A stretch of DNA of 33,830 nucleotides from Listeria valentina (GCF_011800755.1 NZ_JAATJW010000025.1:1-33830); one strand, 5' to 3'; positions 18,479 through 28,026 are shown, counted from the stretch's first letter. Numbers and translations: made by a program. The notes: generated from the letters alone by a model not told the origin.

Positions 18479-19402
18479 GTGGATAAAATTGAACGAACGC
18501 TTGGACAGCTTTTTAGTGGGCGAGATTTTGAAAAAGAATATAATTCGCTGAAAGAAAAAGTGCTACGATATGAACCGATTCGGGCGTTTTTAAATGAACA
18601 TGCTGATGAAGTGACGGAGCAACTCATCAATCAAAACTTGTCGAACTTATATGAATTTATGACGCAAGATGAGCAGTTTCGTGCTAAAAAAGAAACGCTC
18701 ATGCCGGGCTATGCACCAAAACTTGTGATTAACGGTGAATTTATCACGGTAACGTACTATCCAACGCCTGAAAAAATTGAAGCAGATAAGCGAAAAAGTG
18801 TGGAACGTCGCATTCGCTCGCTTTACATGCCTAAACAAATTTTGGAAGCATCGCTCGATCATTTTTATACGGATGAGGAAGAGCGGAAGCGGGCTCTTGT
18901 TGAAGCATTTGATTTTCTTGAGCATTTCTCAGCAGATGCGCCTGAACGCGTAAAGGGGCTTTATATTCATGGGAATTTTGGGACCGGAAAATCTTATTTG
19001 CTAGGAGCTATTGCTCGTGAACTTGCACTCCGAGGTGTTACTACCACTTTAGTTTACCTACCGGAATTCATGCGCGAAATCAAACAGTCGATTTCTGATA
19101 ACACGGTTAGCGAAAAAATTGAGTTTGCCAAAGAAACAGAAGTTTTGATGCTAGATGATATTGGCGCAGAAGCAATGACGTCTTGGACACGGGATGAAGT
19201 TTTGGGAGCAATTTTACAGTTCCGGATGCAAGAGGAGCTACCCACTTTTTTCTCTTCCAATTACAATATGAAGCAGCTTGAATCGCACTTGACGTTCACT
19301 CAAAACGGGATGGAAGAACAGTTAAAAGCGAGACGAATCATGGAACGCATTCGTTTTCTTTCTAAGGAAATTCAGCTGGAAGGAAAAAACAGACGAAAAT
19401 AA
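18479..19402 (+). CDS. dnaI: Primosomal protein DnaI, helicase loader, without its zinc site
   Basis: AAA+ ATPase that loads the replicative helicase (DnaC in B. subtilis) with DnaB. The 307 residues contain an N-terminal helicase-binding domain and a C-terminal ATPase domain with Walker A GNFGTGKS (165-172), Walker B VLMLDDIGAE (222-231) and the arginine region RRIMERI. The N-terminal domain of B. subtilis DnaI binds zinc through cysteines and a histidine. Here the entire protein has no cysteine: the segment between LYEF (57-60) and GYAPKLVING (77-86) is shorter and reads as charged residues, and the later YYPTP lacks the usual cysteine too. The start is GTG at 18479 after AGGTAGGTGA. No terminator follows, so reading into the thrS leader is possible. 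Confidence 0.95.
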   Translation: MDKIERTLGQLFSGRDFEKEYNSLKEKVLRYEPIRAFLNEHADEVTEQLINQNLSNLYEFMTQDEQFRAKKETLMPGYAPKLVINGEFITVTYYPTPEKIEADKRKSVERRIRSLYMPKQILEASLDHFYTDEEERKRALVEAFDFLEHFSADAPERVKGLYIHGNFGTGKSYLLGAIARELALRGVTTTLVYLPEFMREIKQSISDNTVSEKIEFAKETEVLMLDDIGAEAMTSWTRDEVLGAILQFRMQEELPTFFSSNYNMKQLESHLTFTQNGMEEQLKARRIMERIRFLSKEIQLEGKNRRK

Positions 19403-19416
19403 GTGAAGAAAAATGC

Positions 19417-19445
19417 TTGTCAAATTTTATTTTTATGCGTATACT
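19417..19445 (+). promoter_or_regulatory. Promoter of the thrS leader
   Basis: TTGTCA (19417-19422), a 17-base spacer and TATACT (19440-19445) make a strong sigma-A promoter, each hexamer differing from consensus at one base. Transcription would start near 19452, at the beginning of the T-box leader. Confidence 0.8.
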
Positions 19446-19451
19446 AGTGTT

Positions 19452-19712
19452 AGTTAATAAATTATCAGTGATGATAAGGACAACCGTCTTAGTGGAATGT
19501 TACAGAGAAGGAGGGGTAGCTGTGAACCTCCGAACTGGAAATTAAGAACGGACCGCCTTTGAACTTCTATCTGGAAAGCTTTTAAGTGAGTAATGATAGA
19601 CGATTCGCTTTCGTTAACAGCGACAAGAGAAAACAAACCTATATGTTTGTTTGAAATCTTGGGTGGAACCACGAGTCTAACTCGTCCCTTGTTTTAAGGG
19701 ACGAGTTTTTTT
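19452..19712 (+). promoter_or_regulatory. T-box leader controlling thrS
   Basis: A tRNA-sensing attenuator that fills most of the 373-base gap before thrS. The T-box GGGTGGAACCACG is at 19661-19673, followed by a terminator. The likely specifier codon is ACC (Thr) at 19552-19554, just before GCCTTTGAAC, matching the threonine target. Stem I carries the CAGAGA motif near 19503, and an AAACAAAC/GTTTGTTT hairpin (19631-19652) takes the stem III position. The bulge TGGA implies a tRNA ending UCCA, that is U at position 73. Uncharged tRNA-Thr should stabilise the antiterminator and raise thrS expression. Confidence 0.93.
19680..19712 (+). terminator. Regulated terminator of the thrS T-box
   Basis: ACTCGTCCCTT (19680-19690) pairs perfectly with AAGGGACGAGT (19696-19706), followed by a T-run. 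Its 5' arm lies just after the T-box sequence and competes with the antiterminator. Confidence 0.93.
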
Positions 19713-19775
19713 GTTTTCTCGGGGAAAGTGGTTTTCTTATCAGAACTAAAATAAAAAGTAAAGGAGCAGATCGTG

Positions 19776-21698
19776 ATGAAAATTTCATTTCCAGACGGTG
19801 CAGTAAAAGAGTTTGAAAATGGCGCATCAACAGCTGATATTGCAAAATCTATCAGCCCAAGTTTGAAGAAAAAAGCTTTAGCAGGAAAAATTAATGGACA
19901 GTTGGTGGATCTTGTCACACCAATTGAAGAAGATGGCGCGATTGAAATCGTAACTCCCGATCATCCAGATGCACTTGGTATTTTGCGTCACAGCTCTGCG
20001 CATTTACTTGCACAAGCTATAAAACGACTTTATCCAGATGCGCATTTCGGTGTCGGTCCCGCAATTGATACTGGTTTTTACTATGATATTGATTTAGATA
20101 GCGCGATTAGCGAGGAAGCTTTTCCGCAAATTGAAAAAGAAATGCAAAAAATTGTGAAGGAAAACTTGCCAATTTCTCGGGAAGTGGTTTCTCGTGAAGA
20201 AGCGATTAAGCGTTTTAAAGAAGTAGGAGATCCGTATAAGTTAGAACTAATTGAAGCGATTCCAGCGGACGAAACGGTAACTATTTATTCGCAAGGCGAA
20301 TTTTTCGACCTTTGTCGCGGGATTCATGTTCCTTCAACTGGGAAGATTAAAGTCTTCAAATTACTAAGCGTTGCTGGGGCTTACTGGCGTGGTGACAGCA
20401 ATAATAAAATGCTTCAACGGATTTACGGAACGGCCTTTTTCTCGAAAGAAGATTTGGATGAATTTCTTAAAATGCAAGAAGAAGCGCGCGAACGTGACCA
20501 CAGAAAACTCGGTAAAGAGTTAGATCTTTTTGCGAATTCGGCAGAGGTTGGCCAAGGATTGCCGCTTTGGTTGCCAAAGGGTGCTACAATTCGTCGTGTC
20601 ATTGAGCGCTACATTGTGGATAAGGAAGAAAGCCTTGGATATAACCACGTTTATACTCCGATTATGGCGAATGTAGAACTTTATAAAACAAGTGGACACT
20701 GGGATCACTATCAAGAAGACATGTTCCCAACTATGAAAATGGATAATGAAGAACTTGTGCTTCGTCCGATGAATTGTCCACATCATATGATGATTTATAA
20801 GAATGACATTCATAGTTACCGGGAACTTCCTATTCGGATTGCAGAGCTTGGTTTGATGCACCGTTACGAAATGAGTGGCGCGCTTTCTGGTTTGCAACGG
20901 GTTCGTGGAATGACACTAAATGATGCGCACGTATTTGTTCGCCCAGATCAAATTAAAGATGAGTTTAAACGTGTACTCGAGCTCATCCTTGAAGTTTACA
21001 ATGATTTTAATATCACTGATTACAGTTTCCGACTCAGCTATCGTGATCCGAAAAATACTGAAAAATATTTTGATGATGATGCAATGTGGGAAAAAGCTCA
21101 ATCTATGCTGAAAAATGCTATGGATGAAATGGGGATGGATTATTTCGAAGCGGAAGGCGAAGCGGCTTTCTACGGTCCAAAATTGGATGTTCAAGTGAAA
21201 ACTGCGATCGGAAAAGAGGAAACTCTTTCAACTGTTCAACTTGATTTCCTTCTCCCTGAACGCTTTGATTTGACTTACATTGGTGAAGATGGCGAAAAAC
21301 ATCGTCCAGTCGTTATTCACCGTGGGGTAGTATCCACAATGGAACGTTTTGTAGCTTACTTGATTGAAGAATATAAAGGGGCTTTCCCAACATGGCTTGC
21401 TCCTGTTCAAATGGAGATCATTCCGGTAAATGCGGATGCGCACCTTGAATATGCGAAAGAAGTGCAAGAAAAACTTCAACGTTCGAAATTCCGTGCAGAA
21501 GTTGACGAACGGAATGAAAAGCTCGGCTATAAGATTCGCGAAGCTCAAACTCAAAAAATTCCTTATGCGCTTGTTTTAGGAGATCAAGAAGCGGAAAGTG
21601 GCGAAGTCAATATTCGTCGTTACGGCTCGAAAGACTCGGAAAATATGCCACTCGATCAATTTATTAAAATGGTGAAAGAAGAAGTGGATAAATTTTAA
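19776..21698 (+). CDS. thrS: Threonyl-tRNA synthetase
   Basis: Charges tRNA-Thr. The 640 residues have the standard layout: TGS domain (1 to about 62), editing domain with [10 protein letters not shown] and the cysteine of LCRGIHVP, class II catalytic core with zinc-binding MNCPHH and [11 protein letters not shown], and the anticodon-binding domain (from about 535, [12 protein letters not shown]). I use the ATG at 19776 with AAGGAG 9 bases upstream; a GTG just before it would add one Met and cannot be excluded. The gene stands alone behind a T-box leader and ends at a strong terminator, so its expression should follow tRNA-Thr charging. Confidence 0.97.
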   Translation: MKISFPDGAVKEFENGASTADIAKSISPSLKKKALAGKINGQLVDLVTPIEEDGAIEIVTPDHPDALGILRHSSAHLLAQAIKRLYPDAHFGVGPAIDTGFYYDIDLDSAISEEAFPQIEKEMQKIVKENLPISREVVSREEAIKRFKEVGDPYKLELIEAIPADETVTIYSQGEFFDLCRGIHVPSTGKIKVFKLLSVAGAYWRGDSNNKMLQRIYGTAFFSKEDLDEFLKMQEEARERDHRKLGKELDLFANSAEVGQGLPLWLPKGATIRRVIERYIVDKEESLGYNHVYTPIMANVELYKTSGHWDHYQEDMFPTMKMDNEELVLRPMNCPHHMMIYKNDIHSYRELPIRIAELGLMHRYEMSGALSGLQRVRGMTLNDAHVFVRPDQIKDEFKRVLELILEVYNDFNITDYSFRLSYRDPKNTEKYFDDDAMWEKAQSMLKNAMDEMGMDYFEAEGEAAFYGPKLDVQVKTAIGKEETLSTVQLDFLLPERFDLTYIGEDGEKHRPVVIHRGVVSTMERFVAYLIEEYKGAFPTWLAPVQMEIIPVNADAHLEYAKEVQEKLQRSKFRAEVDERNEKLGYKIREAQTQKIPYALVLGDQEAESGEVNIRRYGSKDSENMPLDQFIKMVKEEVDKF

Positions 21699-21701
21699 CA
21701 A

Positions 21702-21742
21702 AAAAACGCTTTTCCTCTAATTGTTGTAGGAAAAGCGTTTTT
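21702..21742 (+). terminator. Terminator after thrS
   Basis: AAAAACGCTTTTCCT (21702-21716) pairs perfectly with AGGAAAAGCGTTTTT (21728-21742) around an 11-base loop. The sequence is symmetric and probably works in both directions. Confidence 0.92.
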
Positions 21743-21752
21743 CCGTTATACT
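21724..21752 (+). promoter_or_regulatory. Candidate promoter of ysxC
   Basis: TTGTAG (21724-21729), 17 bases, TATACT (21747-21752). The -35 falls in the loop and descending arm of the thrS terminator, so the two signals overlap. A start near 21759 would leave a leader of about 28 bases. Confidence 0.5.
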
Positions 21753-21786
21753 AAAACGAGATTAGGAAAAGGATGGGCTATAAGTT

Positions 21787-22368
21787 ATGCAAGTACACAA
21801 CGTCGAACTTGTGATTAGTGCAGTTTGGCAAGAGCAGTATCCGGAAGGCAATCTTCCTGAATTTGCGCTCGCTGGACGATCTAATGTTGGCAAGTCTTCA
21901 TTTATCAATCGAATGATTGGCAGGAAAAGCATGGCGCGGATTTCACAAAAACCAGGTAAAACGCAAACGCTTAATTTTTATAAAATTGAGGAAGCACTCT
22001 TTTTTGTGGATGTTCCAGGCTATGGTTTTGCAAAGGTCTCTAAAAAAGAACGTGAAAAATGGGGCGAAATGATCGAAACGTATATTACTTCTCGTGAACC
22101 ACTTCGAGCTGTTATTCAAATTGTTGATTTACGTCATAAACCGACAGCGGATGATGTGATGATGTATGAGTTTTTGAAATATTATCAAATCCTGGTTATT
22201 GTGGTTGCGACAAAGGCAGATAAAATTCCAAGAAGTAAATGGCAAAAAAACGCAAAAGTCGTAAAAGAAACCCTTGATTTTGACGGAGAAGATGACTTTG
22301 TTTTGTTTTCAGCAGAGACTGGAATGGGTAAAGAAGAAGCATGGTCATTCATTGAAGCAAAATGCTAA
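21787..22368 (+). CDS. ysxC: Ribosome assembly GTPase YsxC/EngB
   Basis: Essential GTPase of the TrmE-Era-EngA family that acts late in 50S ribosomal subunit assembly. The 193 residues show G1 GRSNVGKSS, the threonine region [11 protein letters not shown]3 [11 protein letters not shown]4 TKAD, and a G5-like SAETGMG. The ATG at 21787 gives the usual N-terminus; the nearest purine-rich ribosome site (AAAAGGA, 21767-21773) is 13 bases away, longer than usual, and GGATGGG may serve instead. No other start fits better. A candidate promoter and a terminator bracket it, so it is probably monocistronic. Confidence 0.94.
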   Translation: MQVHNVELVISAVWQEQYPEGNLPEFALAGRSNVGKSSFINRMIGRKSMARISQKPGKTQTLNFYKIEEALFFVDVPGYGFAKVSKKEREKWGEMIETYITSREPLRAVIQIVDLRHKPTADDVMMYEFLKYYQILVIVVATKADKIPRSKWQKNAKVVKETLDFDGEDDFVLFSAETGMGKEEAWSFIEAKC

Positions 22369-22396
22369 AAAAGAGCTGACTTGTCGGCTCTTTTTT
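22367..22396 (+). terminator. Terminator after ysxC
   Basis: AAAAAAGAGCTGAC (22367-22380) pairs with GTCGGCTCTTTTTT (22383-22396), one pair being T-G, with a run of T. It overlaps the ysxC stop codon by two bases and separates ysxC from the hem operon. Confidence 0.9.
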
Positions 22397-22417
22397 CTGT
22401 ATGATTCCTTACAAATT

Positions 22418-22462
22418 TCACAAACTGTGTGATTGAATTAACGGAACGAAAAATGCTAAAAT
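22418..22462 (+). promoter_or_regulatory. Promoter of the hem operon with adjacent inverted repeat
   Basis: TTGAAT (22433-22438), an 18-base spacer and TAAAAT (22457-22462) preceded by TGC form a plausible promoter with extended -10. TCACA (22418-22422) and TGTGA (22428-22432) form an inverted repeat with a five-base spacer that touches the -35, a possible operator. B. subtilis hemA is under PerR; I see no good PerR box here. Confidence 0.6.
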
Positions 22463-22492
22463 GGAATTAATACAAATTAGGGGGACGTGCAC

Positions 22493-23806
22493 ATGTATAT
22501 CCTTTCTGTTGGACTGAATCATAAAACAGCACCAATTGACGTGCGGGAACGATTCAGTTTTACTGAGGCAGAAATTGACAAAGCACTTATTGCTTTGCAA
22601 AATGAAAAAAGTATCTTGGAAAATGTGATTTTTTCAACATGCAATCGCACGGAGATTACGGCGGTTGTCGATCAAACACATACCGGGAAATATTATATAA
22701 AACGTTTTCTCGCAGACTGGTTTGGTATTCGTCTTGAGGAGATGGCCTCTTATCTCTTTTTTCATGAGGAAAAAGAAGCCGTCAAACATTTATATGAAGT
22801 CGCTGCTGGACTTGACTCGCTGGTGCTTGGTGAAACTCAAATTCTTGGACAAGTGAAGCAGGCGTTTTTTAAGGCGCAAAAAGCAGAAACTACGGGAACG
22901 ATTTTGAATCAATTATTTCGTGAAGTGATCCATTTTGCTAAAGACATGCATCACCGAACAAAGATCAATGAAAATGCTGTTTCTGTTAGTTATGCAGCTG
23001 TTGAAGTCGCAAAACGAATTTACCCAGATTTGAATCAAAAATCTGTTCTTTTAGTTGGAGCTGGAAAAATGAGCGAACTTGCTTTGGAGAATTTGGCGGG
23101 AAGTGGTGTCCTTGAAATTGTACTGGCAAACCGGACGGAAGAACATGCCCAAAAGCTAGCTCATAAATTTAAAAATGCACGTTCTATAAGTTTTGATTCA
23201 CTGGGTTGTGCCATTCAAGATGCAGATATTGTTCTTGTTTCAACTTCGGCAGAGGATTATGTGCTGAGCGAAGCGGATATGCGACAAATTAGCGAGTCGC
23301 GAAATTCGCCGCTTCTTGTCATCGATATCTCTCTCCCACGAAACGTTGATCCCGCTGCAGCCAATCTCTCAAAGGTCTTTTTGTATGATTTAGATGATCT
23401 TGAGGGAGTTATTTCCGCCAATACAGAAGAGCGTCAAAGCTTGGTTGCGCAGCTTGAAACAGAAATTGAGAAGGAAGCGGAGCTGTTTTTTGAATGGGAA
23501 AAGCGTTTGGGCGTTGTTCCGCTGATCCGTGAACTGCGTGAAGAGGCGCTTTTGATTCAAGAAAAAACAATGCAAAGCTTAGAAAATAAGCTTCCTGGAC
23601 TGACAGAGCGGGAATATACGGTGATCGGGAAGCATATGAAGAGCATTATCAATCAAATGTTAAAGCATCCAATCGCTGAAATCAAGGAAATGCCTGGAAA
23701 AGCGGATGCGGATCATCAAATTGAGATTTTTAAAACGATTTTTGGTTTGTCAGGAAAAATCGAGATGAAAGAAACGCAAAATCAAAAAAACGAGGTGGGT
23801 AAATGA
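22493..23806 (+). CDS. hemA: Glutamyl-tRNA reductase
   Basis: First step of the C5 pathway: NADPH reduction of glutamyl-tRNA to glutamate-1-semialdehyde, which HemL converts to 5-aminolevulinate. The 437 residues contain the catalytic cysteine C50 in STCNRTEI, the signature GLDSLVLGETQILGQVK, the NADPH-binding LLVGAGKMSELAL and the C-terminal dimerisation helices. The ATG at 22493 is chosen with AGGGGG 8 bases upstream; a GTG at 22487 is too close to it. The stop codon overlaps the hemC start as ATGA, so the two are translationally coupled. hemX, the membrane protein gene between hemA and hemC in Bacillus, is absent. Confidence 0.97.
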   Translation: MYILSVGLNHKTAPIDVRERFSFTEAEIDKALIALQNEKSILENVIFSTCNRTEITAVVDQTHTGKYYIKRFLADWFGIRLEEMASYLFFHEEKEAVKHLYEVAAGLDSLVLGETQILGQVKQAFFKAQKAETTGTILNQLFREVIHFAKDMHHRTKINENAVSVSYAAVEVAKRIYPDLNQKSVLLVGAGKMSELALENLAGSGVLEIVLANRTEEHAQKLAHKFKNARSISFDSLGCAIQDADIVLVSTSAEDYVLSEADMRQISESRNSPLLVIDISLPRNVDPAAANLSKVFLYDLDDLEGVISANTEERQSLVAQLETEIEKEAELFFEWEKRLGVVPLIRELREEALLIQEKTMQSLENKLPGLTEREYTVIGKHMKSIINQMLKHPIAEIKEMPGKADADHQIEIFKTIFGLSGKIEMKETQNQKNEVGK

Positions 23807-24738
23807 AACGGGAATTCATCGTCGGCTCAAGGCGTAGCAAACTTGCTCTTACACAAACAAGTTGGGTCATTCGCGAGTTAAAAAAACACTTTCCTGAGGT
23901 GGAGTTTAAAGTTCAGGAAATCGTAACAAAAGGAGACAAAATTTTAGATGTGACTTTAAGCAAAGTTGGTGGCAAAGGGTTATTTGTCTCTGAAGTGGAA
24001 GAACAATTAGCAGACTCAACGATCGATTTTGCTGTACATAGTATGAAAGACGTCCCGAGCAAATTGCATGACGGACTCGTAATTGGTGCTATTCCGAAAC
24101 GGGAATCACCATTCGATGTGCTTGTTTTTCGCGAAGCAACTACACTTTCTGAGTTACCTGTGGGTGCTGTTATTGGAACGAGTAGCCTGCGGCGCAGTGC
24201 GGAAATAAAGCGAATCCGACCTGATTTTGAAATTCGTTCGATTCGAGGCAATATTGATACGCGGTTACGAAAATTAGAAGAAGAAGGATTCGATGCTATT
24301 ATTTTGGCGGAAGCTGGTTTAAGTCGGATGGGCTGGCTAGATGATGGGAATTTAAAAGTGGAGCGGCTTGCTGCAGAAGATTGTCTTCCGGCTGTTGGGC
24401 AAGGTGCTCTTGCGATTGAATGTCGCGAAATGGATAAAGAGTTACTTGAAATGCTTGCTTCCATTCATGATGCCAACACTGCATTTTCTGTCCAATGTGA
24501 GCGGAAGTTTCTTGAAACATTAAATGGAGGTTGTGAGATTCCCATTGCTGGCTTTGCTGTGAAAGAAGCGGATGAGTCACTTTGGTTTAGAGGGTTTGTT
24601 GCAAATGCGGATGGGAGCAACCGTCTGGCTGCTCAAAAAACAGGAACAAGTCCTGAGCAGCTCGGGGAAGAATCAGCTCATGAATTGCTTGATCAGGGAG
24701 CCGCTCAAATTATTCAGGAGTTACGCCGCCATGACTAG
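23803..24738 (+). CDS. hemC: Porphobilinogen deaminase (hydroxymethylbilane synthase)
   Basis: Joins four porphobilinogen units into hydroxymethylbilane. The 311 residues carry the hallmark GSRRSKLAL near the start, HSMKDVPS, IGTSSLRRSA with the substrate-binding arginines, RGNIDTRLRKL, and LNGGCEIPIAGFA where C244 holds the dipyrromethane cofactor. GAGGTGG, inside the end of hemA, is the ribosome site. The gene overlaps hemA by 4 bases and hemD by 8. Note that hemC acts after hemB in the pathway although it comes first in the operon. Confidence 0.97.
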   Translation: MKREFIVGSRRSKLALTQTSWVIRELKKHFPEVEFKVQEIVTKGDKILDVTLSKVGGKGLFVSEVEEQLADSTIDFAVHSMKDVPSKLHDGLVIGAIPKRESPFDVLVFREATTLSELPVGAVIGTSSLRRSAEIKRIRPDFEIRSIRGNIDTRLRKLEEEGFDAIILAEAGLSRMGWLDDGNLKVERLAAEDCLPAVGQGALAIECREMDKELLEMLASIHDANTAFSVQCERKFLETLNGGCEIPIAGFAVKEADESLWFRGFVANADGSNRLAAQKTGTSPEQLGEESAHELLDQGAAQIIQELRRHD

Positions 24739-25471
24739 TCCTGTTTTTTTAACACGGGAGAGAAATAGAAATCAAGCGGGGCTTTTACGTTTGCAAAATG
24801 CTGGGATAGAAGCGATTTCATTGCCGATGATTGAAACAAAACCCCTTGTGTTTGAATTGACAGAGGAAGCACACCAAGCAGATTGGATTTTTTTCACGAG
24901 TCAAAATTCGGTACGTTTTTTTGCAGATCGGATCAGTCAATTGCCCGAAAAAATGAAAGTTGCCTCGATCGGGAGAAAAACTTCTGAGGCTCTTCGAAAT
25001 TTAGGAGTAAAAGTTGACTTTGAACCAAGCCTTTATGAAACAGAAGTCTTTTTGAAGGAATGGAGTCAGTTATATACTGAAAAAGCGCAAACTGTCTTAC
25101 TTCCCCAAAGTAAAATTGCGAAACCAAAAATAGCTGGGTTTTTATCTGATCTTGGCATTGCCTGTTTTCAACTGCCGCTTTATGATACCATTTTACCTAG
25201 CGATGCAGCGACAAACTTAGAAAAAGCTGTAAAGCTTTTTCCGCACTTTATTGCTGTGTTTGCGAGTCCTTCTGCTTGGAAGAATTTCAAACAAATTTTA
25301 GATCGATTTTCATTAAAGCCCACTTTTCCGATTGGTTCGATTGGTGAAGTGACCACTCGGGCAATTGAGAAGGATGGGTATAAAGTGAATTTTCAACCCG
25401 AAAACTATCAGATGGATAATTTAATAGATTTAATAATAGAGGAGTCGAAGAATGATGACAAAAAGTTTTGA
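24731..25471 (+). CDS. hemD: Uroporphyrinogen III synthase
   Basis: Cyclises hydroxymethylbilane and inverts ring D to give uroporphyrinogen III. The family is poorly conserved; the assignment rests on length (246 residues), position between hemC and hemB, and weak signatures such as the N-terminal [45 protein letters not shown] and [18 protein letters not shown] place the start at the ATG at 24731, overlapping hemC by 8 bases with AGGAG 10 bases upstream; the frame is open further back to 24572 inside hemC, which is a by-product of the overlap. The 3' end overlaps hemB by 20 bases. Confidence 0.92.
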   Translation: MTSPVFLTRERNRNQAGLLRLQNAGIEAISLPMIETKPLVFELTEEAHQADWIFFTSQNSVRFFADRISQLPEKMKVASIGRKTSEALRNLGVKVDFEPSLYETEVFLKEWSQLYTEKAQTVLLPQSKIAKPKIAGFLSDLGIACFQLPLYDTILPSDAATNLEKAVKLFPHFIAVFASPSAWKNFKQILDRFSLKPTFPIGSIGEVTTRAIEKDGYKVNFQPENYQMDNLIDLIIEESKNDDKKF

Positions 25472-26429
25472 CCGCCATCGTCGTTTGCGCACGTCGAACG
25501 CGATGCGTGATTTAGTAAGAGAAAATGAACTTTCGATGGATGATTTTATTTATCCTATTTTTGTAAAAGAATTTGGAGAAACAAAAACAGAAGTTCCTTC
25601 AATGCCTGGCGTTTATCAGTTTCCATTAGCTTTGTTAGAAGAAGAAATCCGAGAAGTGAAAGAAGCAGGTATTCAAGCTGTCATTTTATTTGGTATTCCG
25701 AAAGAAAAAGATAGCGTTGGAACGGGAGCCTTTCATGATCATGGAGTCGTTCAAGAAGCTACACGAATTATAAAGAAGGCTTTTCCTGAGATTCTTGTTG
25801 TAGCAGATACTTGTCTATGTGAATTTACGGACCACGGGCATTGCGGGCTTGTGCAAGGCGACGAGATTTTAAATGATGAATCGCTTGAAGTGCTGAAAAA
25901 AACGGCAGTCAGCCAAGTGGAAGCAGGGGCTGATATCATCGCTCCCAGTAATATGATGGACGGGTTTGTTGCAGCTATTCGCGAAGGACTAGATGAAGCA
26001 GGCTACATAAATATTCCGATTATGTCCTATGCGGTCAAATATGCTTCAGCTTTTTATGGTCCATTTCGTGATGCTGCTGATGGAGCGCCGCAATTTGGTG
26101 ACCGAAAAACGTATCAAATGGATCCAGCTAACCGTGAAGAAGCGTTTCGTGAAGCAAACAGTGATGAAGCAGAAGGAGCTGATTTTTTAATCGTAAAACC
26201 AGCGCTTTCCTATCTGGATATTGTTCGTGACGTTCGTAATACTACGCATTTGCCAGTCGTTGCCTATAATGTGAGCGGCGAATATGCGATGGTAAAAGCT
26301 GCTGCACATAACGGCTGGATCGATGAAGAAAAAATTGTGATGGAAATGCTTCTTAGCATGAAGCGAGCAGGAGCATCACTTATTATTACTTATTTTGCAA
26401 AAGATGTTGCGAAGTATCTGCAAAAATAA
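25452..26429 (+). CDS. hemB: Delta-aminolevulinic acid dehydratase (porphobilinogen synthase)
   Basis: Condenses two 5-aminolevulinate molecules to porphobilinogen. The 325 residues show the zinc-type cysteine cluster [14 protein letters not shown], the two active-site lysines K196 ([10 protein letters not shown]) and K249 ([11 protein letters not shown]), and [23 protein letters not shown]. Since the cysteines are present, a zinc enzyme is expected. The start is the first of two adjacent ATG codons, with GAGGAG 7 bases upstream and inside hemD, so translation is probably coupled. hemL follows after 17 bases. Confidence 0.97.
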   Translation: MMTKSFDRHRRLRTSNAMRDLVRENELSMDDFIYPIFVKEFGETKTEVPSMPGVYQFPLALLEEEIREVKEAGIQAVILFGIPKEKDSVGTGAFHDHGVVQEATRIIKKAFPEILVVADTCLCEFTDHGHCGLVQGDEILNDESLEVLKKTAVSQVEAGADIIAPSNMMDGFVAAIREGLDEAGYINIPIMSYAVKYASAFYGPFRDAADGAPQFGDRKTYQMDPANREEAFREANSDEAEGADFLIVKPALSYLDIVRDVRNTTHLPVVAYNVSGEYAMVKAAAHNGWIDEEKIVMEMLLSMKRAGASLIITYFAKDVAKYLQK

Positions 26430-26446
26430 AAATCGGGGGGAAAAAC

Positions 26447-27733
26447 ATGAAACACTCAGCGTCCAAAAAAGCTTTTGATGAAGCCTTAAAATTAATGCCA
26501 GGCGGAGTAAATAGTCCAGTTCGTGCTTTTAAATCCGTCGCGGCTGATCCTGTTTTTATGAAAGAAGGAAACGGGGCGTATATTAAAGATATCGATGGCA
26601 ACCATTATATTGACTATGTTTTATCGTGGGGGCCGCTTATTCTCGGACACGCAAATCCACAAGTAGTGGAAAAACTAACACAAGCGGTTCAAAAAGGAAC
26701 TAGCTTCGGGACGCCAACAGAAATTGAAAATGAATTGGCAAAACTCGTGATTGAGCGTGTCCCGTCTATTGAAATCGTGCGGATGGTTTCTTCAGGAACG
26801 GAAGCAACAATGAGTGCTATTCGGCTTGCGCGAGGGTACACGAAGCGCAATAAGATCTTAAAATTCGAAGGCAGCTATCACGGTCACGGGGATTCTCTTT
26901 TAATTAAGGCAGGATCCGGAGTCGCCACGCTTGGCTTACCGGATTCCCCAGGAGTGACGCCGGACTTAGCAAAAGATACGATTACGGTTCCTTACAATGA
27001 CTTGGAAAGTGCCACGCTTGCGTTTGAACATTTTGGCGAGGAAATTGCCTGTGTCATCGTTGAACCCGTTGCTGGAAATATGGGAGTCGTTCCACCCATT
27101 GCCGGCTTTCTCGAAGGGCTACGGAAACTAACAACAAAATTTGGCAGCTTATTGATTTTTGATGAGGTAATGACAGGTTTCCGGGTGGATTATTATTCTG
27201 CGCAAGGATATTATGTTGTAACGCCTGATTTGACATGTTTAGGAAAAGTTATCGGTGGTGGTCTCCCTGTTGGCGCTTATGGGGGTAAAAAAGAAATCAT
27301 GGAGCATGTTGCACCAGCTGGCACTGTGTATCAAGCAGGCACACTTTCTGGAAATCCACTTGCTATGACAGCAGGATTTGAGACCATTAAGCAATTAACG
27401 CCGCATGATTATGGGAAGTTTCGTGCACTCATCAAGCGAATGGAAGAAGGACTTAAAGAAATCGCTACAAGATATGAAGTCCCGCTTGCCATCAATCAAG
27501 CTGGTTCTATGTTTGGCTTTTTCTTCACAGATCAAAAAGTGATTAATTTCGAAACGGCCAAAAGCAGTGATCTTGAATTCTTTAGCCGTTATTATAAGGA
27601 AATGCTCGATCAAGGAATTTTCCTTCCGCCTTCACAGTTTGAAGGAATCTTTATTTCTACGATGCACGGGGAAAAGGAAATCGATCAAACGCTAGAAGCT
27701 TTTGAAACGACTTTTAAACGCTTGAAAAACTAG
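26447..27733 (+). CDS. hemL: Glutamate-1-semialdehyde 2,1-aminomutase
   Basis: PLP enzyme that turns glutamate-1-semialdehyde into 5-aminolevulinate; with HemA it forms the C5 entry to haem synthesis. The 428 residues have the family start [13 protein letters not shown], the cofactor motif [35 protein letters not shown] and the Schiff-base lysine K267 in [24 protein letters not shown] precedes the start. It is the last gene of the hem operon; no strong terminator follows, and the valS promoter begins about 10 bases after the stop. Listeria is known to carry a second hemL-like gene elsewhere, but synteny makes this the biosynthetic one. Confidence 0.96.
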   Translation: MKHSASKKAFDEALKLMPGGVNSPVRAFKSVAADPVFMKEGNGAYIKDIDGNHYIDYVLSWGPLILGHANPQVVEKLTQAVQKGTSFGTPTEIENELAKLVIERVPSIEIVRMVSSGTEATMSAIRLARGYTKRNKILKFEGSYHGHGDSLLIKAGSGVATLGLPDSPGVTPDLAKDTITVPYNDLESATLAFEHFGEEIACVIVEPVAGNMGVVPPIAGFLEGLRKLTTKFGSLLIFDEVMTGFRVDYYSAQGYYVVTPDLTCLGKVIGGGLPVGAYGGKKEIMEHVAPAGTVYQAGTLSGNPLAMTAGFETIKQLTPHDYGKFRALIKRMEEGLKEIATRYEVPLAINQAGSMFGFFFTDQKVINFETAKSSDLEFFSRYYKEMLDQGIFLPPSQFEGIFISTMHGEKEIDQTLEAFETTFKRLKN

Positions 27734-27743
27734 TTTACAAAAA

Positions 27744-27772
27744 TTGACGAGCTGCATGAATTTTGATAGACT
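27744..27772 (+). promoter_or_regulatory. Promoter of the valS leader
   Basis: TTGACG (27744-27749), a 17-base spacer and TAGACT (27767-27772) preceded by TGA form a good promoter with extended -10. Transcription would start near 27779, at the beginning of the T-box leader. Confidence 0.7.
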
Positions 27773-27778
27773 AAAAAC

Positions 27779-28026
27779 ATAATATTAAAAAGCGAAGAAG
27801 AGGAAGAGTATGTGAATTTTTCTTTCTTAGAGAGAAAGTGGTTGCTGCAAACTTTCAAAGAAAATTCACAGAAGGTAGCCTTGGAGCTGTTTTTCTGAAC
27901 TTAAAAGTAGGGGAAACCGGTGCTAAATCGCATCGTTACTTGAACGAGTGCCGAATTTTTTCGGTAAAAAGGTGGTACCGCGAATCTAAACTCTTTTCGT
28001 CCTTTTCGGATGGAAAGAGTTTTTTT
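27779..28026 (+). promoter_or_regulatory. T-box leader controlling valS
   Basis: The T-box GGTGGTACCGCG lies at 27971-27982, followed by a terminator stem. The likely specifier codon is GTA (Val) at 27875-27877, just before GCCTTGGAGC, the same local setting as the Thr specifier of the thrS leader. The bulge TGGT implies a tRNA ending ACCA, as expected for tRNA-Val. A TGCCGAA/TTCGGTA hairpin precedes the T-box in the stem III position. It fills most of the 332-base gap between hemL and valS. Uncharged tRNA-Val should increase read-through. Confidence 0.92.
27990..28026 (+). terminator. Regulated terminator of the valS T-box
   Basis: ACTCTTTTCGTCC (27990-28002) pairs with GGATGGAAAGAGT (28008-28020) with two G-U pairs, followed by six T. 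The 5' arm competes with the antiterminator formed by the T-box. Confidence 0.9.

Noticed and set aside
20520-21554. Minus-strand open frames opposite thrS
   Set aside because: They are mirror frames of a well-conserved synthetase gene, with no start signals.
22397-22492. PerR box upstream of hemA
   Set aside because: Some AT-rich stretches resemble parts of TTATAAT-N-ATTATAA, but no two-sided match is present.
23913-24464. 183-residue open frame on the minus strand
   Set aside because: It lies wholly inside hemC, is rich in Ser/Ile/Arg as expected of a shadow frame, and has no promoter or ribosome site of its own.
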